Shown here: positions 27,509 to 37,053 of the stretch, piece by piece
Position numbering within the stretch: the first letter of the stretch is position 1
Layout: each line of letters begins with the position of its first letter
Assembly (NCBI RefSeq): GCF_004153195.1
Contig: NZ_SEMC01000002.1
Coordinates: 1 to 64,000 of the forward strand
DNA length: 64,000 nucleotides
Direction of reading: 5' to 3'
Origin: Sporolactobacillus sp. THM19-2
GTDB taxonomy: Bacteria; Bacillota; Bacilli; Bacillales; Sporolactobacillaceae
Notes under the pieces: generated by a model
What the model saw: the letters and a program-made list of their open reading frames with translations, nothing else
Databases searched by the model: none
What the model was told of the DNA's origin: nothing
Position numbers and translations under genes: made by a program

Positions 27509-27960
27509 ATTCCCCCTGACTCATGAATGAGCAATTCTCATAACCCGTGCGCGTTCAAACATTCCATTCCATGCAGCTGGCTTGTTGAAAACTGTCTGTC
27601 AAACTGAGTCTCATGCTCCCCATATTCCGACTGTACAGCTCCTCCTTCCCCATTTTGTTCAAAATATTCTGTATCTTTTTTATAAATACAGGGAATATTA
27701 TAGCGCTTTGATAAGAAATATGTTGTCGAATAAAAGGGAATTATCCGTATTTTATAAAAACAGTTCAAAAGTTGCATAAAGGTAGCCGTGCGAAGAAATA
27801 CAGGGCTAAGTGACCAGCCCAGAGCTGCATTTTTAGGGTGTATCAAAAGCATGAAGCGAAAAAAGATCCCCGTCTGATTCATGACAGGAATTCTTCAATG
27901 TGGGAGCAATATAGATAAAAGCATCTGCGTCACATACGGAATCCTGTAACACAGATGCTT
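27509..27960. other. Intergenic region upstream of the protease gene
   Basis: No gene is credible here. A minus-strand frame at 27538-27882 is open but has no family likeness or ribosome site. The region holds a -10-like element (27697-27702) that could drive the protease gene and, at the far end, the terminator of the rfb operon. Confidence 0.6.
27697..27702 (-). promoter_or_regulatory. Putative -10 box for the S8 protease gene
   Basis: The minus strand reads AAGCGCTATAATATTCC. The TATAAT is perfect, but no convincing -35 box is present. It would leave a leader of about 190 bases before the protease ATG. Confidence 0.35.
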
Positions 27961-27963
27961 TTA
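27917..27963 (-). terminator. Terminator of the rfb operon
   Basis: The arms AAAAGCATCTG and CAGATGCTTTT pair across about 24 bases that can extend the stem (TGTTACAGG against the CGTCACA side). The hairpin overlaps the rfbD stop codon and ends in T's on the minus strand. The A-run on the other side would let it act in both directions. Confidence 0.65.
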
Positions 27964-28809
27964 TCTTTTCATACTGAGAAAGTCTTTCAAGCCACTTTTC
28001 CAATTCTCTACTTCATCAAATCCGTTCAGTCGCAGTGCCATATGTTCGAATACGGAGTTGTGGGGACGCTTCGCCGGTCGCGGGAATTCCTCAGTCGTGC
28101 AGGGGGCGACCTGAATGTCGATGCCCTTGATTTCAAAAATAGCTTTCGCAAACTCGTACCACGTGCAGCTGCCGGAATTGGAAATATGGTAAGTGCCGTA
28201 TTGGTCCGTCTGAATTAATTCAATAATTTTTGCAGCAAGATCCCTTGTCCAGGTGGGGCAGCCGCGCTGATCATTGACAACTTTCAGCCGGTCATGGTTT
28301 TCCGCCAGTTTCAGCATTGTTTTCACAAAATTGCCGCCGTACTGACCATACACCCAGGACGTTCTGGTAATAAAGTATTTAGTCGAGAAGTCATGAACGA
28401 ACTGCTCTCCGGCATATTTGGACTGTCCATAGACGCCAAGCGGTGAGGGCTGATCGAATTCGGAGTACGTGCCCTCCTTTTCACCGTTAAATACATAATC
28501 GGTGCTTACATAGACAAGCTTTGCGCCAGCCTCCTCGGCTGCTATAGCGACATTGCGCGTCCCATAGGCATTGACCAGAAAAGCCCCGTTACGATCGGTT
28601 TCCGCCTTGTCTACAGCTGTATAAGCGGCGGTGTGGCAGACCACATCCGGATGAATGGTTTGAAACACGTCACGCACCTGACTCAGATTCGTAATATCCA
28701 GATCCCGGTGACCGAGTCCAAAAGTTTCATAGCCCCTGTTCTGCAGCATCAGGGTCAGTTCCGTACCGAGCTGGCCGTGTCCGCCGGTGACGAGAACTTT
28801 AGTTGACAT
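27961..28809 (-). CDS. rfbD: dTDP-4-dehydrorhamnose reductase
   Basis: The protein of about 282 residues begins MSTKVLVTGGHGQLGTELTL (NADP-binding Rossmann motif). It has VCHTAAYTAVDKAETD, LVYVSTDYVFNG and YGQSKYAGEQF with the catalytic Tyr and Lys, as in RmlD. The frame is open further upstream, but the family N-terminus and position fix the ATG at 28809, which overlaps the end of rfbB by 11 bases. It catalyses the last step to dTDP-L-rhamnose. It is the last gene of rfbA-rfbC-rfbB-rfbD and is followed by a terminator. Confidence 0.93.
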   Translation of the reverse strand: MSTKVLVTGGHGQLGTELTLMLQNRGYETFGLGHRDLDITNLSQVRDVFQTIHPDVVCHTAAYTAVDKAETDRNGAFLVNAYGTRNVAIAAEEAGAKLVYVSTDYVFNGEKEGTYSEFDQPSPLGVYGQSKYAGEQFVHDFSTKYFITRTSWVYGQYGGNFVKTMLKLAENHDRLKVVNDQRGCPTWTRDLAAKIIELIQTDQYGTYHISNSGSCTWYEFAKAIFEIKGIDIQVAPCTTEEFPRPAKRPHNSVFEHMALRLNGFDEVENWKSGLKDFLSMKR

Positions 28810-29821
28810 AACTTTTCGCCCCATACTGCTTCTTATAATAATCCATGTATTCGCCAGATTTGATCTTACGCCACCATTCTTCATGATCGAGGTACCACTG
28901 GATCGTCTCTTTGATCCCTGTTTCAAACGTGTATTGCGGTTTCCAGCCCAGTTCCGTTTCGATCTTTGTCGGATCGATAGCGTAGCGGCGATCATGGCCA
29001 AGGCGGTCGGTGACATGTTTAATCAGATCGCGGGACTTGCCCAGCGTATCGACAATCAGCTCGACAATGTAGATATTCTGCTTTTCATTATGTCCGCCGA
29101 CATTGTAGATTTCTCCAGGCTTGCCTTTGTGCAGAACAAGATCGATCGCCGCGCAGTGATCTTCAACGTAGAGCCAGTCACGAATATTTTTGCCGTCACC
29201 GTAAACCGGAAGCTCTTTACCTTCAAGGGCGTTTGTAATGACCAGCGGGATCAGTTTTTCCGGAAAATGGTACGGACCGTAGTTGTTCGAACAGCGCGTA
29301 ATATTGACGTTCATGCCATAGGTTTCATAATAGGCACGGACCATCATGTCTGCGGAAGCCTTGCTCGCCGAATACGGACTGTTCGGTGCCAGCGGCGTGG
29401 TCTCCGTAAAGTAGCCGTCCGGGCCCAGTGAACCATACACTTCGTCTGTCGAGATCTGCAGGTATTTATTGATCTTCCTGCTTTTCGCCACATCAAGCAG
29501 TGTCTGCGTCCCCAGCACGTTTGTTTTTACAAATATGTCCGGTTCAGTGATACTGCGGTCAACATGCGATTCCGCGGCAAAATTGACGACGGTATCTATA
29601 CCGAACTGGTTGATCACATGTTCAAGCAGCTCGCGGTTGCGGATATCGCCATGAACAAAATGATAGTTCGGATGATTTTCAACGTCCTTCAGATTTTCCA
29701 GATTACCGGCATAGGTCAGTAAATCATAATTGACCACCGTATCTTCCGGATGCAGGCGGATCATATGATGGACAAAATTGCTGCCGATAAAGCCGGCGCC
29801 GCCGGTCACAAGCAGTTTCAT
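28799..29821 (-). CDS. rfbB: dTDP-glucose 4,6-dehydratase
   Basis: The 340-residue protein has MKLLVTGGAGFIGSNFVHHM (NAD site), FAAESHVDRSI, ISTDEVYGSLG and the active-site YSASKASADM, followed by TRCSNNYGPYHFPEKLIPL. All are diagnostic of RmlB. It converts dTDP-glucose to the 4-keto-6-deoxy sugar. Its ATG overlaps the rfbC stop by one base and its end overlaps rfbD, so the genes are translationally coupled. Confidence 0.95.
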   Translation of the reverse strand: MKLLVTGGAGFIGSNFVHHMIRLHPEDTVVNYDLLTYAGNLENLKDVENHPNYHFVHGDIRNRELLEHVINQFGIDTVVNFAAESHVDRSITEPDIFVKTNVLGTQTLLDVAKSRKINKYLQISTDEVYGSLGPDGYFTETTPLAPNSPYSASKASADMMVRAYYETYGMNVNITRCSNNYGPYHFPEKLIPLVITNALEGKELPVYGDGKNIRDWLYVEDHCAAIDLVLHKGKPGEIYNVGGHNEKQNIYIVELIVDTLGKSRDLIKHVTDRLGHDRRYAIDPTKIETELGWKPQYTFETGIKETIQWYLDHEEWWRKIKSGEYMDYYKKQYGAKSYVN

Positions 29822-30393
29822 CAGTCTTCAGCCCCCATCTCAAAGTTGATCTCCGCATCCTTCAAAAGCGGATGATGCTTGTCTTTTTCAGAAAGAATCG
29901 GATCACTGACCGGCCATTCAATACCGATGTCAGGGTCGTTCCACATGATCCCCCGATCCTGTTCCGGTGCATAATACGCGTCCACTTTGTAGAATACATT
30001 AACATTCGGAGTCAGCGTGCAGAATCCGTGAGCAAAACCTTTGGGAATCAGCAGCTGGCGACGATTATATTCGCTCAGAATAAAGCCGCCCCATTTTCCG
30101 AATGTCGGGGAGCCCTTGCGGATATCAACAACCACATCAAGAATCGCTCCGGTCAGTGCCCGTAACAATTTGGTCTGACACTTCGGATTCAGCTGATAAT
30201 GCAGGCCGCGGACAATCCCCGGTTCACTTGAAAGCGACTGATTATCCTGAACAAAGTTAATATGTAATCCTTCTTCTTCGAAATCCTTCTCATTGTAGCT
30301 TTCCATAAAGTACCCGCGATTATCCCCGAAGGCTTTGGGCTCAATAATCTTGACCCCTTTCAGGGATGTATCCGTTACTTTAATTTTCGACAC
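29821..30393 (-). CDS. rfbC: dTDP-4-dehydrorhamnose 3,5-epimerase
   Basis: The protein of about 190 residues has the cupin-fold marks of RmlC: FGDNRGYFMESYN, NFVQDNQSLSS, VRGLHYQLNP with the catalytic His, VVDIRKGSPTFGKW and PKGFAHGFCTL. The frame continues upstream to 30510 through the end of rfbA, but the true start is the GTG at 30393, seven bases after AGGTG. Length is normal for the family. It epimerises the rfbB product. Confidence 0.93.
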   Translation of the reverse strand: MSKIKVTDTSLKGVKIIEPKAFGDNRGYFMESYNEKDFEEEGLHINFVQDNQSLSSEPGIVRGLHYQLNPKCQTKLLRALTGAILDVVVDIRKGSPTFGKWGGFILSEYNRRQLLIPKGFAHGFCTLTPNVNVFYKVDAYYAPEQDRGIMWNDPDIGIEWPVSDPILSEKDKHHPLLKDAEINFEMGAED

Positions 30394-30418
30394 ACAGAAA
30401 CACCTGCCATTCAATAAT

Positions 30419-31291
30419 TTACACTCTGACTTTAAGCATATTAAGAAGATATTTCCCATAACCGTTTTTCTTGAGCGGCTGGGCCAGTTCATAGAGCTTA
30501 TCGGCATCAATATAGCCTTTACGATAGGCGATTTCCTCCGGGCATGCCACTTTCAGACTCTGCCGGTTCTCCACCGTCTGAATAAACATAGAAGCATCAA
30601 GCAGAGAGTCATGCGTCCCCGTATCCAGCCAGGCGAATCCGCGACCGAGCAGTTCCACGTTCAGCATGCCCTGCTTCAGATACGCTTCATTGACCGATGT
30701 GATTTCCAGTTCTCCGCGGGCCGATGGTTTGATGCTTTTCGCGATATCTACTACCTGGTTGTCGTAGAAATAGAGGCCCGTAACCGCGTAAGTTGATTTC
30801 GGCACAGCCGGTTTTTCTTCAATAGAAATCACCTTACCCTGATCATTAAATTCGACAACACCAAACCGTTCCGGATCTTTCACGTTATAACCAAATACAG
30901 TGGCCCCTGCCTCCTGCGAGGCGGCTTTCTTTAAAATATCTGTAAACCCGTGACCATAGAAAATGTTATCTCCTAAAATAAGAGCAACATGGTCATCACC
31001 GATAAATTCTTCCCCTAACAGGAATGCCTGAGCGAGACCATCCGGACTGGGCTGCACCTTATATTGGAGATGGAGACCCCAGTCAGACCCGTTCCCCAGA
31101 AGTTCCTGAAAGCGCGGCGTATCCTTTGGGGTTGAGATAATCAGGATATCTCTGATCCCTGCCAGCATGAGCACAGACAGGGGATAATAAATCATCGGTT
31201 TATCGTAAATAGGTAACAGTTGTTTAGAAATTGACCGGGTGATCGGGTACAGGCGCGTCCCGCTGCCACCGGCAAGAATTATTCCTTTCAT
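30419..31291 (-). CDS. rfbA: Glucose-1-phosphate thymidylyltransferase
   Basis: The 290-residue protein begins [20 protein letters not shown], followed by [19 protein letters not shown] (the nucleotidyltransferase signature), LGDNIFYG and [19 protein letters not shown]. Length and motifs are those of RmlA. It makes dTDP-glucose from dTTP and glucose-1-phosphate and opens the rhamnose operon. A -10 box at 31512-31517 is its probable promoter, with about 220 bases of leader containing a sugar-transferase remnant. Confidence 0.95.
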   Translation of the reverse strand: MKGIILAGGSGTRLYPITRSISKQLLPIYDKPMIYYPLSVLMLAGIRDILIISTPKDTPRFQELLGNGSDWGLHLQYKVQPSPDGLAQAFLLGEEFIGDDHVALILGDNIFYGHGFTDILKKAASQEAGATVFGYNVKDPERFGVVEFNDQGKVISIEEKPAVPKSTYAVTGLYFYDNQVVDIAKSIKPSARGELEITSVNEAYLKQGMLNVELLGRGFAWLDTGTHDSLLDASMFIQTVENRQSLKVACPEEIAYRKGYIDADKLYELAQPLKKNGYGKYLLNMLKVRV

Positions 31292-31395
31292 AATCTCACA
31301 TCCTATTGATCATCTATCAGATTATTTGACATGATATTAAAATATGACTATAGTTCCCTTAATAACTGAATTTCAATATTCATTCTATTTTTAAA

Positions 31396-31535
31396 TCAAT
31401 ACGTATCCTTCGATCCCGTCAGCAGTGCAATAATGAGAAACGGGCCCCAAGTCATGTTAGACCTATCAAAAACGCATGAGTTTATGTTTACATAATCCAT
31501 AAGGATAACAATATTATAGCACAGTTCATGGCGGA
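31396..31535 (-). pseudogene. Scar of a deleted priming-transferase gene plus its promoter block
   Basis: At 31396-31436 the minus strand ends in a frame reading LTGSKDTY-stop, matching the LKGSKDAY-stop C-terminus of the priming transferase at 21836. Directly beyond, 31464-31535 repeats the upstream promoter block of that gene, with TATAAT at 31512-31517. The body of the gene is missing. So a third transferase gene was deleted internally, leaving its promoter to drive rfbA (inference). Confidence 0.6.
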
Positions 31536-31545
31536 CAAAATGTAA

Positions 31546-31896
31546 AAAACCGGCAATCTAAAAGTCAATGAACAACCCGCTTCCGTAAACAAAGTAATAG
31601 GCTCAGCTATGGCGGCATGACTCTTCTCATACATGTCATCACTGATAACCTGTATCCATAGGCACATGCTATCTGAAATATATTTGTTCTGGCTGTTTTC
31701 CACAAATAGTAATCAGTTACGCCATTGACCGGGTTTACAATGACGAACGACCACCAAGATTTCTCCAATATTTTCCCAATACGAAACCTTGTAAGGATGA
31801 TGCTTAATCCTATCCCATTTCCCAGATTACTGTATTTTGCTGGAGATAAAAAAAAATCGATGGAGACCCGTCGACTAATATTTACTGTATCCATTT
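31546..31896. other. Intergenic DNA without a recognisable gene
   Basis: Two minus-strand frames (31488-31703 and 31607-31894) are open but overlap each other, lack ribosome sites and resemble no family I know. This may be decayed coding sequence. No terminator of the glucosaminidase gene is obvious. Confidence 0.45.
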
Positions 31897-34359
31897 TTAT
31901 TGATATTGTGGAACATCAAAAATAAGTTTGTAACTGGACAGAAGATCATATAATTGTTTGATCTCATCGGTTTGTTTCACGGCCCACCCGATGTCAGTCG
32001 CATATTGATGACTGGCCGGAGCAGCCGGATTCCACCGCATTTTATAGAGTGTATTCTGCTGATATCGTGGATTATGAATATAATTCTGCCCGATAAACTG
32101 TGCACCACCTAATATGGCCGCCTCTGGAGTAAACCATTTGTGCGAATAGGCAAACTCAGCACCATGCCTGATTGGATCGGAATCATTTGCACCTATCCCG
32201 AACATATTATAAACGGTTTTCCCGTTATACACTACACCGTTAGCAAGTTCGGATCTGCCATTTCCTGTTTCATGCAATGCATGTGAGATTAAGTATATCT
32301 CATTAATATTTGTATTTCTGGCAGCCTGTAAAAATACTTCGGCCTTACCTGATAATATGCCCATGTTGCTGAGTATTCGACTGTTGACTTCATCCGCATA
32401 TACATTAGTTACTGCAGATAATTTCAGAAACTGGAAATACTCTGTTGTTTCACGGGAATAACTGACCGGATCCATTGCATGTCTGACATCAGCGGGACTG
32501 GCATTGATCCATCCAGTCTGAAAGTCGACCTGATACCAGGAACCCGTTTTCTGGATGACCTTTACTTTTTTACCTGTGTTTACTTGTGTAATCATCCAAA
32601 AGTTTGTTCCCGGACCACCCCGAACATTCCACTTCCCATTAATCACTGTAGCCTGATTCCCTGATTTCTTCAGAGCATCCTGATAAATATACATTGGGTA
32701 GTCACTGTCCGTCTTTGCACCGGAATTAACCTGCTTCTGAACGGCCTCGTTCAGGGTGTAATCATAGTGGGTCTGCTGATATTCTTTAACCAGAATAATA
32801 GCTGATTTATCCATCCAGCCTAAGATCCGTCCATCAACACGAATCTGATAATAAGTGCTCCGTGCCGTTTTTGCTTCTCTCAGAATTTCAGCTTGTTTCC
32901 CATTATAATACGACGCAAAATTAATCCAGTAGACTTTTGGAAGAGGATATGGACCGCTCCAGATGCCATCCCAGTTGTGGGCGTGAATTTGGCCGACAAA
33001 ATTGACCGATTTATTATACTCCAGGCCACTTTTCACCGAAGAGAACACTCGTTTATCTGCCCAGCCAATGGTTTGACCGTCAATTCTGAATTGATAGTAA
33101 GTACCGTGGTTGGTTTTTGCCTCTCTGATAATCTCAGCCTGCTTACCATCATATTTAGAAGCAAAAGCCTTCCAATACACGCCGGGTACCTGATAAGGAG
33201 CACTCCAGACACCATCCCAATTTTCAGGATTCAGTTGTCCTACATAGTAAACTTCCTTATCGTAATACTTCCGATCTCTAACCTCCGGAACAGCGCTCTT
33301 GTCAACCCAGCCTATCGGTTCTCCATTTGTTCCAATCTGGTAATAAGTCCCCAGATAGGTCTTTGCTTCTCTTAAAATATCTAGCTGTTTTCCATTATAC
33401 TTTGAAGCGAAGCCAGACCAACTGGCCCCTGGAAGCGGATACGGAGCACTCCAGATGCCATCCCAGCTTCTCGGCTTGAGTATTCCTGCCAGGGAAACTT
33501 CTTTATTGTAAACCTGACCATTTTTAACTGACTGAAAAGCTGTTTTATCAACCCAGCCGATCACCCGACCGTTGATACGGAACTGGTAATAGATTCCGTG
33601 GTTGGTCCTGGCTTCACGGGTAATGTCTACTATTCTTCCACTATACTTGGAAGCTGAACCCCGCCACGCAGCGCCAGGTGTTCTGTATGGTGCACTCCAG
33701 ACCCCGTCCCAGGATTTTGGACTCATCTTTGCTGAATAAAAGACTTCTTTGTTGTAGTATGTACGGTCTCCAAGATTTTGAATGGTATTTTTATCTGTCC
33801 AGCCAATGGTTCGCCCATTTAACTGAAATTGATAGTACGTTCCCCGCGTTGTCCTGGCTTCACGGATGATATTTACCTGCTTACCATTATAGTTGGAAGC
33901 CCTGTCCTTCCATTGTGCTCCCGGAACAGGATAAGGCGCGCTCCAGATACTGTCCCAGCTCCTGGCATGAACAGTGCCGGCTAAGGAAACAACTTTATTG
34001 TAGGATAAACCGCTTTTTACTGAGCGAAAACCCGCTTTGTCTATCCAGCCAATAGTCTGATTGTTGATCCTGAACTGATCATACACACCATGACTAGTCT
34101 GGGCTTCACGAATAAGTTCTACCTGCTTCCCTTTGAACTTTGAGGCATAACCCAGCCATTGCGCACCATTGACCCCGTACGGCTTACTCCAGATCCCATC
34201 CCAGCTTCTGGGCGCGACCTGAGCGGTATTATAGATCTCTTTGTTATAGGTCAACCCATCTTTTGCAAGTGCTTCAGGAGCTGGGGTGATGACTATAAAA
34301 AAGATCGAGATCAATGCTGCCACAATCACTGTTTCTACTATTCTCTTAATCTGTTTCAC
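31897..34359 (-). CDS. Secreted glucosaminidase with six GW modules and an SH3 domain
   Basis: The protein of about 820 residues starts with a basic stretch and a hydrophobic signal segment (TVIVAALISIFFIVITPAPE). Six GW-type modules of about 80 residues follow, each carrying a SWDGIWSAPYP-like core and an IGWIDK-like end. Next is a bacterial SH3 domain (WNVRGGPGTNFWMITQVNTG) and a C-terminal GH73-like glucosaminidase (ISHALHETGNGRSELANG with the catalytic Glu, then YNMFGIGANDSDP). GW modules bind lipoteichoic acid or wall polymers in Listeria Ami and staphylococcal Atl. It is probably a peptidoglycan hydrolase held at the cell surface. It is the last gene of locus 2. Start choice is uncertain: a GTG at 34374 touches the AAGGAGG site, the GTG at 34359 lies about 14 bases after it. 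Confidence 0.85.
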   Translation of the reverse strand: MKQIKRIVETVIVAALISIFFIVITPAPEALAKDGLTYNKEIYNTAQVAPRSWDGIWSKPYGVNGAQWLGYASKFKGKQVELIREAQTSHGVYDQFRINNQTIGWIDKAGFRSVKSGLSYNKVVSLAGTVHARSWDSIWSAPYPVPGAQWKDRASNYNGKQVNIIREARTTRGTYYQFQLNGRTIGWTDKNTIQNLGDRTYYNKEVFYSAKMSPKSWDGVWSAPYRTPGAAWRGSASKYSGRIVDITREARTNHGIYYQFRINGRVIGWVDKTAFQSVKNGQVYNKEVSLAGILKPRSWDGIWSAPYPLPGASWSGFASKYNGKQLDILREAKTYLGTYYQIGTNGEPIGWVDKSAVPEVRDRKYYDKEVYYVGQLNPENWDGVWSAPYQVPGVYWKAFASKYDGKQAEIIREAKTNHGTYYQFRIDGQTIGWADKRVFSSVKSGLEYNKSVNFVGQIHAHNWDGIWSGPYPLPKVYWINFASYYNGKQAEILREAKTARSTYYQIRVDGRILGWMDKSAIILVKEYQQTHYDYTLNEAVQKQVNSGAKTDSDYPMYIYQDALKKSGNQATVINGKWNVRGGPGTNFWMITQVNTGKKVKVIQKTGSWYQVDFQTGWINASPADVRHAMDPVSYSRETTEYFQFLKLSAVTNVYADEVNSRILSNMGILSGKAEVFLQAARNTNINEIYLISHALHETGNGRSELANGVVYNGKTVYNMFGIGANDSDPIRHGAEFAYSHKWFTPEAAILGGAQFIGQNYIHNPRYQQNTLYKMRWNPAAPASHQYATDIGWAVKQTDEIKQLYDLLSSYKLIFDVPQYQ

Positions 34360-34521
34360 CGGTTGTTTTGACACCTCCTTTATTTTTTTTTAGTAAGTTC
34401 CCTTTTGCAATTGTCAGTAAAGAACCTGACGGGCAGACAGGAGCTGACAGTTTTTATACTACTATCAACTTTCAAATATATCAAGGCAAGGCCAATCTGA
34501 ATGGCCTGTTCTCTGCTCACT

Positions 34522-36813
34522 TCAGTTCATGGGCCTCTCCAATTTCCTCGCACCTGTCAAATAAAGCAGGAGAACCACCAGAGATAGTGCAGAGATGATG
34601 GAGCCGGCTTTCAGTCCGGAAGGCATATACCGAAATCGTATGGTATTATTACCTTTTTCAACAGGCAGGGCCATAAACCCATTTGCTTCTATAATCTGAA
34701 CGGGTACACCATTCACAGATGCCTTCCATCCTTTATCAAATGGAACGCTGAAAAAAGCAACCTTATCCGATCCTGAATGGATTTTTGAGATAAATCCGGT
34801 ATTTGAGCGACTAAAGGAGTAAGAGGACTCTCTGTTTCGAGTCTGCACGTCATCCCGATAGTGTGCTTGATCAAGCGCCTGTAATTGTCTTAACGGTATA
34901 GGACGTAACCGCCCCCTGACTTCATCAACACGCTCGTCGGAAATCACGACTGCCTTCAGCAGTGCCAGATGTCTTTTCTCCGGAGGAATATTCCTGAACT
35001 GCGTCTCTGTCATATAATAATCGTATGTAAAACCAACAGGCAGATAATCTTTGTTTCGATAAACATAAATAACATTTGATCCGTTGTCATAGCTTTTATA
35101 GAGCCTGTCTTCATTGTTTCGGGTTAAGGTCAGATAATATTTTTCGGAAAGAAACGGCTTTAAAGCATAATCAGACGGCTGAATTTCCGTGAAGATGCCA
35201 AACGTACGGGGATGGCCCAGATTATTGTAAAATTTAAAGATTGAGCCATTAATCGTACTTGAAAAAGAATTGTCCGACAGGACGCGACTCGTTAAAGATA
35301 AATTATGATTGACTGATGTTGTATTCACCCGATAAGTTTCATCGTCCGGCAAGTCGAGATCCCTCCCCGTTTTCACCACGGTATGATATATTTCCGCAGA
35401 AGACTGATCCGGCTTCAACGTTTGCATTTTATAAATATTTACCCATCCGGTCACTGCGGCCATCCCGACAAGGCATGAAATGATCAGCCTGTCCGAACAA
35501 TGTGTTTTTATTAATCCGTATGAAAGAAGTAAGCCGCCCAGAGCAATCCCCGCATAGATTAAAAATAATTTTTCATGCAGAATCGCTCCTTTTACCCCGG
35601 GATTCCAGGGATAAAACATAAGAAATAAGATAAAGACGCCTGTCATGATTCCCGTCAAGGTGATGCTGCGCGGCAGGTTAAACCGCTTCTTATTATTCAG
35701 CACAATTGCCGAAATAAGAGCCATAATCAGCACAGGCATATAGAACCATCGCGCATAATAATGCGCATTAAGAGCATAAAAAAGGCTGTTCAGTACAGGA
35801 ATAAAAGCAAGAATAATCATGATTATGGTCATTCTGGACAACCAGTTGCGTCTCCCCTTTAGAAAAGCAACAACCAGAGAAACGCTGAACAGGGGGAGAT
35901 ACGCTGACGATGATGAGAAGTCAGACTTTATAATCGCCGATTGATCAGGCATGATATCGGCCGGCAGGAAGAGTGCCTTAAGAAGCATCAGATATCTGTT
36001 CCCATCAAAAACTACCGAACTGGGTCCGTACAGGAAAGAACTCGCCCGTGGATTTTCGATCGTGAACAATATAGACGGCAAAAGCAAAAAGCAGGCCATC
36101 CCAACACCCAGGCATCCTTCAAAAAGGACTTTTGGTAATGACCGGAAGTATACCTTAAAATCTGTAAACAAATAACGAATGCAAAAGTACAAGATAAGAA
36201 AAACCACTTCACCGACAAAAAAGAAGTAATTGAGCAGCGCATTGAGCAGTACGGCTACGGCAAACCATCCCGATTTTCTGTCCAGCACCAGTTTATCCAG
36301 TCCTACCATTAACAGTGGAAAAAGTGCAACGACATCATGAAAATGATTAAACATCAAATTAACCGTCGAAAAGCCTGAGAAAGCATAAATCAAAGCACCT
36401 ATAATGGCAGGATTCATGCTTACATAGCGTTTGATAAAAGCATAGGCAGTCAGACCGGCAACACAATATTTTAAAATGAGCAGCGGACCGATAAGATAGG
36501 GGAAAAATGATGAAGGAAATAAAAGACTTAACCAGAAAAATGGACTGCCTAACGTATAAAAACTGAAGGCTCCGATAAAACTGCTGCCCAGGTCGACATG
36601 CCAGTTCCAGAAAACATTTCCGCTTTTAATCGCCTCATTACTCTGCATATTAAAAGGAATCTGCTGAAAGTTAAAATCATCAACAAGAGTGAACAATCCA
36701 CCATTTTTTATGATAAAAGGAACAGTCATGAGGCCGGCTGTCAGAAGACAGAGTAAAAATACTTTCAGGTAACCCGGATCTATGGACTTGCTTCTATTTC
36801 TCCAGTGTAGCAT
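34522..36813 (-). CDS. YfhO-family multi-pass membrane protein
   Basis: The 763-residue protein has about 12-13 membrane segments in the first 480 residues. A large extracytoplasmic domain (about 490-730) follows, then a final membrane segment. It matches the YfhO family (PF09586) in its start (LLTAGLMTVPFIIKNGGLFT), NWHVDLGSSFIGAFSFYTLG and the late FSVPFDKGWKASVNG, VEKGNNTIRFRYMPSGLKAG. YfhO-like proteins have a GT-C-like topology. Relatives are linked to glycosylation of lipoteichoic acid or surface polymers. In this locus it may decorate the polysaccharide or teichoic acid outside the membrane. AAGGGG precedes the ATG. Confidence 0.82.
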   Translation of the reverse strand: MLHWRNRSKSIDPGYLKVFLLCLLTAGLMTVPFIIKNGGLFTLVDDFNFQQIPFNMQSNEAIKSGNVFWNWHVDLGSSFIGAFSFYTLGSPFFWLSLLFPSSFFPYLIGPLLILKYCVAGLTAYAFIKRYVSMNPAIIGALIYAFSGFSTVNLMFNHFHDVVALFPLLMVGLDKLVLDRKSGWFAVAVLLNALLNYFFFVGEVVFLILYFCIRYLFTDFKVYFRSLPKVLFEGCLGVGMACFLLLPSILFTIENPRASSFLYGPSSVVFDGNRYLMLLKALFLPADIMPDQSAIIKSDFSSSSAYLPLFSVSLVVAFLKGRRNWLSRMTIIMIILAFIPVLNSLFYALNAHYYARWFYMPVLIMALISAIVLNNKKRFNLPRSITLTGIMTGVFILFLMFYPWNPGVKGAILHEKLFLIYAGIALGGLLLSYGLIKTHCSDRLIISCLVGMAAVTGWVNIYKMQTLKPDQSSAEIYHTVVKTGRDLDLPDDETYRVNTTSVNHNLSLTSRVLSDNSFSSTINGSIFKFYNNLGHPRTFGIFTEIQPSDYALKPFLSEKYYLTLTRNNEDRLYKSYDNGSNVIYVYRNKDYLPVGFTYDYYMTETQFRNIPPEKRHLALLKAVVISDERVDEVRGRLRPIPLRQLQALDQAHYRDDVQTRNRESSYSFSRSNTGFISKIHSGSDKVAFFSVPFDKGWKASVNGVPVQIIEANGFMALPVEKGNNTIRFRYMPSGLKAGSIISALSLVVLLLYLTGARKLERPMN

Positions 36814-37053
36814 TTTAAATCGAACCCCTTGAAATCAATGTTGTTCAGACATGGTTAGTCAAATCAAAGTTGCGGAGTTTTTTAGTTATCCTTCTGATTC
36901 TGAAAAGATGACTGGCATGATTTTCCTTATGCGCCGGATTTAAAAAAATCGGCATTAGTCCTTGTAGGGCTCAAATTATCGTCTCTTACATCTGTAATCT
37001 ATATGGAAGCGTATAAGATTTGGACCATCATGCTTATCCTGAACCTGATATCG

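Noticed and set aside
27538-27882. 114-codon minus-strand frame upstream of the S8 protease
   Set aside because: It has no ribosome site or family signature and covers the likely promoter of the protease gene.
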